From: Pseudorasbora parva
Taxonomy: Eukaryota; Chordata; Actinopteri; Cypriniformes; Gobionidae
NCBI RefSeq assembly: GCF_024679245.1
Contig: NC_090186.1
Coordinates: 41,034,254-41,098,253 of the forward strand
DNA: 64,000 nt
Direction of reading: 5' to 3'
A program made the translations under genes and the position numbers. A model generated the notes under the pieces. That model was not told the DNA's origin. It saw only the letters and a program-made list of their open reading frames with translations, and did not search any database. Positions 59,194-64,000 of this stretch are shown in pieces. Numbering within the stretch: the first letter of the stretch is position 1; every line of letters begins with the position of its first letter.

Positions 59194-59942
59194 TTAAAGG
59201 GTTAGTTCACCCAAAAATGAAATTGATGTGATTAATGGCTCCCCCTAATGTCGTTTCTCACCCGTAAGACCTCCGTTCATCTTCACACACAGTTTAAGAT
59301 ATTTTATATTTTAGTCCCAGAGCATATGCAGTCTTTGCACACTATACTGTCCATGTCCAGAAAGGGAATAAAAACATCATCAAAGTAGTTCATATGTGAC
59401 ATCAGTTGGTTAATTAGAGTCTCTTGAAGCATCGGAAATACATTTAGGTCCAAAAATAACAAAAACTACGACTTTATTCAGCATTGTCTTCCATGAATCA
59501 GTGGATGAATCAATCGATCAATGATTCGGGTCGCCATTGTCACGTGATTTCAGCAGTTCAGATCGCGTGTCAAACTGCTGAAATCACGTGACATTGGCGA
59601 TCCGAATCATTTATCGATTCATTGATTTGAGGAACGCGGAAGAGAAGACAAGGCTGAATAAAGTCGTAGTTTTTGTTATTTTTGGACCAAAATGTATTTT
59701 CGATGCTTCAAGAGATTCTAATTAACCAACTGATGTCACATATGAACTACTTTGATGATGTTTTTATTCCCTTTCCAGACATGGACAGTATAGTGTACAT
59801 AGACTGCATATGCTCTGGGACTAAAATATATAATATCTTAAACTGTGTTCTGAAGATGAACGGAGGTCTTACGGATGAGGAACGACATTAGGGGGAGCCA
59901 TTAATGACATCAATTTCATTTTTGGGTGAACTAACCCTTTAA
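59194..59942. mobile_element. TTAA-flanked MITE with two E-boxes, copy B
   Basis: TTAA/AGGGTTAGTTCACCC on the left and the exact inverse before TTAA (59939-59942) on the right, as in the copy at 8865-9400. The centre is a palindrome with two TCACGTGA motifs in inverted arms (59540-59547 and 59584-59591). The distal arms share 'gtcttacgg' and 'aacggaggtctt' blocks in inverse. The 72-codon frame at 59673 is element sequence. It lies in the presumed last GAREM2 intron. Confidence 0.88.
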
Positions 59943-59999
59943 GGCCTCGAGATACTTCAAGCAAATCGAAAAACAAACAAAATCAGGCCAAGATGAAGT

Positions 60000-61175
60000 T
60001 TGTTTTGTGTTTGTTTCAGGAGTTTGAAACGGCTTGCCAACGCGAAGTAAACACCTTCTAATTCCCATTGGTCTGTGGCGATTACGTAATAGGTAAGTGA
60101 ACTCTTCTCTGGTTTATTTCCTCTGTTGAGTCTGTCGAGGTCAGACGTTCGCGAGTGAAAGCACACACACTGGAGAGTTGCTTTATAGTAGAAAATTAAG
60201 TTGTACGTCTTCTAATAAAATGAGGCCTCGTCCACACGAAGCCAGCGCTTTCCTAATCCGATCATTTTTTTTCCTCGTTTCAAGAAATATCCGCGTCCAC
60301 ACGGGATTAAGAAAACGGACTATAAACGATGTAGTTTGCATGCCAGGCCAGTGTGTGGCGCTGTAATTCTGCCACAGAAATACACTAAAAACGGAGAAGA
60401 AGAGTTGTGGCTAGCAAGGGTATAGCAGTGGTCGGAGGTGAGCCAAAATCTCACAATTAAATAACAATAAATACATTTGCTACTTAACAGATGTGTTTTA
60501 TTAATGCCTACACCTACCCCAACCCTAAACATACCCTTACAATAATGCAGATACGGTAATTAAATGAGGCAATATTGATGTGCGCATGCCCAGTGCCCAT
60601 AGTTGTATTCCTCAACTCTTTCCCCGTGCTGGACGTAGTGTGATGACATCACCGTTTCAGAAAATATACGGATTCGCTGAACACACGAAATGGAAGATGA
60701 TCGTTTTCAGATTTATCCGCTTTGGGACCCGGTTTCGAAAAATATCGCATTCATGCTTCAAAACGCCGGATCCGTGTGGACGAAACGCTGATACGGTACA
60801 AAATTTATAAGTATACAGCGGAACGCGTCTCCGTGTGGACGGGGCCTGAGACGCTGGTACTGGCTTTCATGTTTTATAAGGTAAAGCTGTTTGTTTAAGT
60901 AATCTATTGTATAGTGATATATATATATATAAATGTGACTTTACTAGAGTGCCAAATTACAGAACGTATCCACGTTATTTTGATCAAATGCTTTTCTTAT
61001 GCTTTATTAAAAAAACGCTTGTTTTTCCCCCCCCATTTTTCTTGTGTTTATTTTGTTTTTGAGAGGCGGTGTCCGTATTTTAGCTAACAGTATATCGCTG
61101 CTCACGTATTTCAAACTTCTTTCTAACCCTTAAGTGAAGAACGGAAAAATGTGAGTATATCGGGCCTTTACTAAT
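60000..61175. repeat. Dispersed repeat, copy 2 of a pair, interrupted
   Basis: Matches 10840-11880 block by block, split by the element at 60224-60846. The right half holds 'gtaatctattgtatagtg', 'actttactagagtgccaaat' and 'ccttaagtgaagaacggaaa', each with its counterpart in copy 1. Confidence 0.6.
60221..60849. mobile_element. TIR element with TGA target duplication
   Basis: The element (60224-60846) begins GGCCTCGTCCACACG and ends CGTGTGGACGGGGCC, a near-perfect inverted pair, with TGA on each side. The matching site in the repeat at about 11055-11070 is uninterrupted. A 3-bp duplication fits the PIF/Harbinger superfamily, though no transposase is present. The plus-strand frames here have no domain. 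Confidence 0.8.
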
Positions 61176-62330
61176 GGGCAGTCTTCACAGTTTATGAAAT
61201 TTGGCTCTATACCATCCATATTGAAACTAAATGAAAGCATGTGGAAAAGCATATTCGGACAGGTAGATTTCGATTAGATTTCTCAGAGGACAGTTGAGTT
61301 TGCTGAAGAGCAGTGAAGGTAATTTGCTCTGGAATATTTACTGAGGTTGTGTGAGGAGAAACACAGACATGGCAGATTCGGATTGTAAATTTGTAAAGTA
61401 CTTTTGCAACGTCCCCAAAGAAAACTAGTCCCGTTCTAATAGGGTTAAAGATCGTGAGGGAAAAAAGAAAGCAAATGCAAGATCATGTTGTGACCAAAAT
61501 ATTTGCCGATCCTTAGCTGTAGTTTTTTTCTTGAATGTAATTATTTGTTTTCTCTTTATCATCTTAGTGTACGGGCCTTTTTTGTACCTTTACATAATAA
61601 ATAAATGCAAAAATAACATTGTTTTTGTTTCTTTGTTTAGTAGTATATGATATTATTAAGTAGGATCAATTATCAGTGCTTCCGAATGGAAATATTTGCT
61701 CGAAAGTACTAAAATAATTATTAATGGAATAATTAACTTCCTTTTGATTCCCATTCCTACTTATCTCCAACTAATAGCTTAAAAGGCTCTATTTAAACCC
61801 TCCAAGAGTACACCACACCACACCACAATACTTCCATTTGCAATATTCCTTTCAAGAAAAGCAATTAGCAACGCCTTTGTGGCTGCTATTTTGGGCATCC
61901 AAGACCAAGTCGCATCTACTTGAATAGGACAATCCTGAAATCTCAAAAACTGCTTGCCACACTCACATTTTAATAACATTTACAATCAGTTTTTTTTCTT
62001 GACATGAACAATTGTCCCATAAATGTTATTTCTTATGCTTTTATATATATAATATATATTTTAAGGTGGACTAGCCAAAAGACATGACACGATTGGCTCT
62101 TCTATTTAAAAGGCAAGGACTTATTCCACCAAATTTCACGTTGCACTTTCTATCATTCATAATAACAATATCACCCTCATGTCGTTCCAAACCGGTAAGA
62201 CTTTCATTCATCTTTGGAAAAGAAGATATTTTTGATGAAATCTAAGGATTGTGGAAAATGAAAGCTCAAGCATGTTCACATGAGGTGTGATAACAGTGAG
62301 GTTCATTTTCGTGTTACTAGGGACGTTTGA
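61176..62330. other. Presumed GAREM2 intron, no exon recognised
   Basis: AT-rich. A run of CACCA units is at 61810-61826. From about 62160 the phrases 'caccctcatgtcgttccaaa' and 'gtaagactttcattcatctt' are the subterminal part of a common cyprinid MITE, leading into the tandem array. Confidence 0.45.
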
Positions 62331-64000
62331 GCTTCACGAACCAATGAGGTTCATTCATGCGCAGCACGTTTGAGCTTCACGAACCAATGAGGTTCATTCA
62401 TGCGCAGCACGTTTGAGCTTCACGAACCAATGAGGTTCATTCATGCGCAGCACGTTTGAGCTTCACGAACCAATGAGGTTCATTCATGCGCAGCACGTTT
62501 GAGCTTCACGAACCAATGAGGTTCATTCATACGCAGCACGTTTGAGCTTCACGAACCAATGAGGTTCATTCATGCGCAGCACGTTTGAGCTTCACGAACC
62601 AATGAGGTTCATTCATACGCAGCACGTTTGAGCTTCACGAACCAAAGAGGTTCATTCATGCGCAGCACGTTTGAGCTTCACTAACCAATGAGGTTCATTC
62701 ATTCGCAGCACGTTTGAGCTTCACGAACCAATGAGGTTCATTCATGCGCAGCACGTTTGAGCTTCACTAACCAATGAGGTTCATTCATGCGCAGCACGTT
62801 TGAGCTTCACTAACCAATGAGGTTCATTCATTCGCAGCACGTTTGAGCTTCACTAACCAATGAGGTTCATTCATGCGCAGCACGTTTGAGCTTCACGAAC
62901 CAAAGAGGTTCATTCATGCGCAGCACGTTTGAGCTTCACTAACCAATGAGGTTCATTCATACGCAGCACGTTTGAGCTTCACTAACCAATGAGGTTCATT
63001 CATACGCAGCACGTTTGAGCTTCACGAACCAATGAGGTTCATTCATGCGCAGCACGTTTGAGCTTCACGAACCAATGAGGTTCATTCATGCGCAGCACGT
63101 TTGAGCTTCACGAACCAATGAGGTTCATTCATGCGCAGCACGTTTGAGCTTCACGAACCAATGAGGTTCATTCATGCGCAGCACGTTTGAGCTTCACGAA
63201 CCAATGAGGTTCATTCATGCGCAGCACGTTTGAGCTTCACTAACCAATGAGGTTCATTCATACGCAGCACGTTTGAGCTTCACGAACCAATGAGGTTCAT
63301 TCATGCGCAGCACGTTTGAGCTTCACGAACCAATGAGGTTCATTCATACGCAGCACGTTTGAGCTTCACGAACCAATGAGGTTCATTCATGCGCAGCACG
63401 TTTGAGCTTCACTAACCAATGAGGTTCATTCATGCGCAGCACGTTTGAGCTTCACGAACCAATGAGGTTCATTCATGCGCAGCACGTTTGAGCTTCACTA
63501 ACCAATGAGGTTCATTCATGCGCAGCACGTTTGAGCTTCACTGACCAATGAGGTTCATTCATGCGCAGCACGTTTGAGCTTCACGAACCAATGAGGTTCA
63601 TTCATGCGCAGCACGTTTGAGCTTCACGAACCAATGAGGTTCATTCATGCGCAGCACGTTTGAGCTTCACTAACCAATGAGGTTCATTCATACGCAGCAC
63701 GTTTGAGCTTCACTGACCAATGAGGTTCATTCATGCGCAGCACGTTTGAGCTTCACGGACCAATGAGGTTCATTCATACGCAGCACGTTTGAGCTTCACG
63801 GACCAATGAGGTTCATTCATGCGCAGCACGTTTGAGCTTCACGAACCAATGAGGTTCATTCATACGCAGCACGTTTGAGCTTCACGAACCAATGAGGTTC
63901 ATTCATGCGCAGCACGTTTGAGCTTCACGGACCAATGAGGTTCATTCATACGCAGCACGTTTGAGCTTCACGAACCAATGAGGTTCATTCATGCGCAGCA
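62331..64000 (+). repeat. 43-bp minisatellite array, open at the window end
   Basis: A unit of 43 bp (core GTTTGAGCTTCACGAACC, then AATGAGGTTCATTCATGCGC and AGCAC) is repeated head to tail about 39 times with no length variation that I could see. Variation concentrates at two places: the bases after CTTCAC (GA, TA, GG or TG) and the trinucleotide after CATTCAT (GCG, ACG, TCG), with a rare AAAG for AATG. The unit has in-frame stops and its length is not a multiple of three, so it is not coding. The first copy follows directly from MITE sequence. The array continues past 64000. Confidence 0.95.

Noticed and set aside
62331..64000. CRISPR-like array
   Set aside because: The repeats are contiguous with no unique spacers, and the host is a vertebrate.

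Overview
The window is vertebrate nuclear DNA, almost certainly from a cyprinid-type teleost (carp, goldfish or zebrafish relative). It has short GT-AG exons in a sea of TG/CA, AT and GATA microsatellites, many short TIR elements with TTAA or 8-bp target duplications, and tRNA-derived SINEs. Two complete genes and the 3' end of a third can be read. Gene order and orientation (HADHB minus, HADHA plus, GAREM2 minus) are those of human 2p23 in reverse complement, from recalled human synteny.

Layout. 1-26 kb: no confident coding gene; microsatellites, DNA-transposon remnants (one a THAP-domain fragment), a low-repeat block at 18.4-19.6 kb that could be conserved noncoding DNA, and a CpG-rich block at 24.2-25.1 kb that could be a promoter. 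26.2-42.4 kb: HADHB on the minus strand, 15 coding exons plus one 5' noncoding exon, 471 codons. 42.3-42.66 kb: a compact shared promoter. 42.66-53.4 kb: HADHA on the plus strand, 20 exons, 761 codons. 53.4-58.1 kb: transposon-rich DNA between convergent genes, ending in the GAREM2 3' UTR. 58.1-58.9 kb: the last coding exon of GAREM2 on the minus strand; its earlier exons lie beyond the window. 59-64 kb: probable GAREM2 intron with DNA transposons and a 43-bp minisatellite running off the window end.

HADHA and HADHB encode the alpha and beta subunits of the mitochondrial trifunctional protein, which performs the last three steps of long-chain fatty-acid beta-oxidation at the inner mitochondrial membrane. 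HADHA supplies enoyl-CoA hydratase and 3-hydroxyacyl-CoA dehydrogenase, HADHB the thiolase. Head-to-head transcription from one short promoter would help balance subunit supply. GAREM2 is an adaptor in growth-factor/MAPK signalling and is unrelated in function.

Exons were joined by hand from splice signals, reading phase and recalled family sequences; all junctions keep frame. No wholly new biological system is evident. The most interesting non-gene structures are a nested TTAA-flanked element with a THAP domain in a HADHB intron, a minisatellite apparently grown from a transposon, a repeat copy pair in which one member serves as the empty site for an insertion in the other, and E-box-bearing mobile elements.
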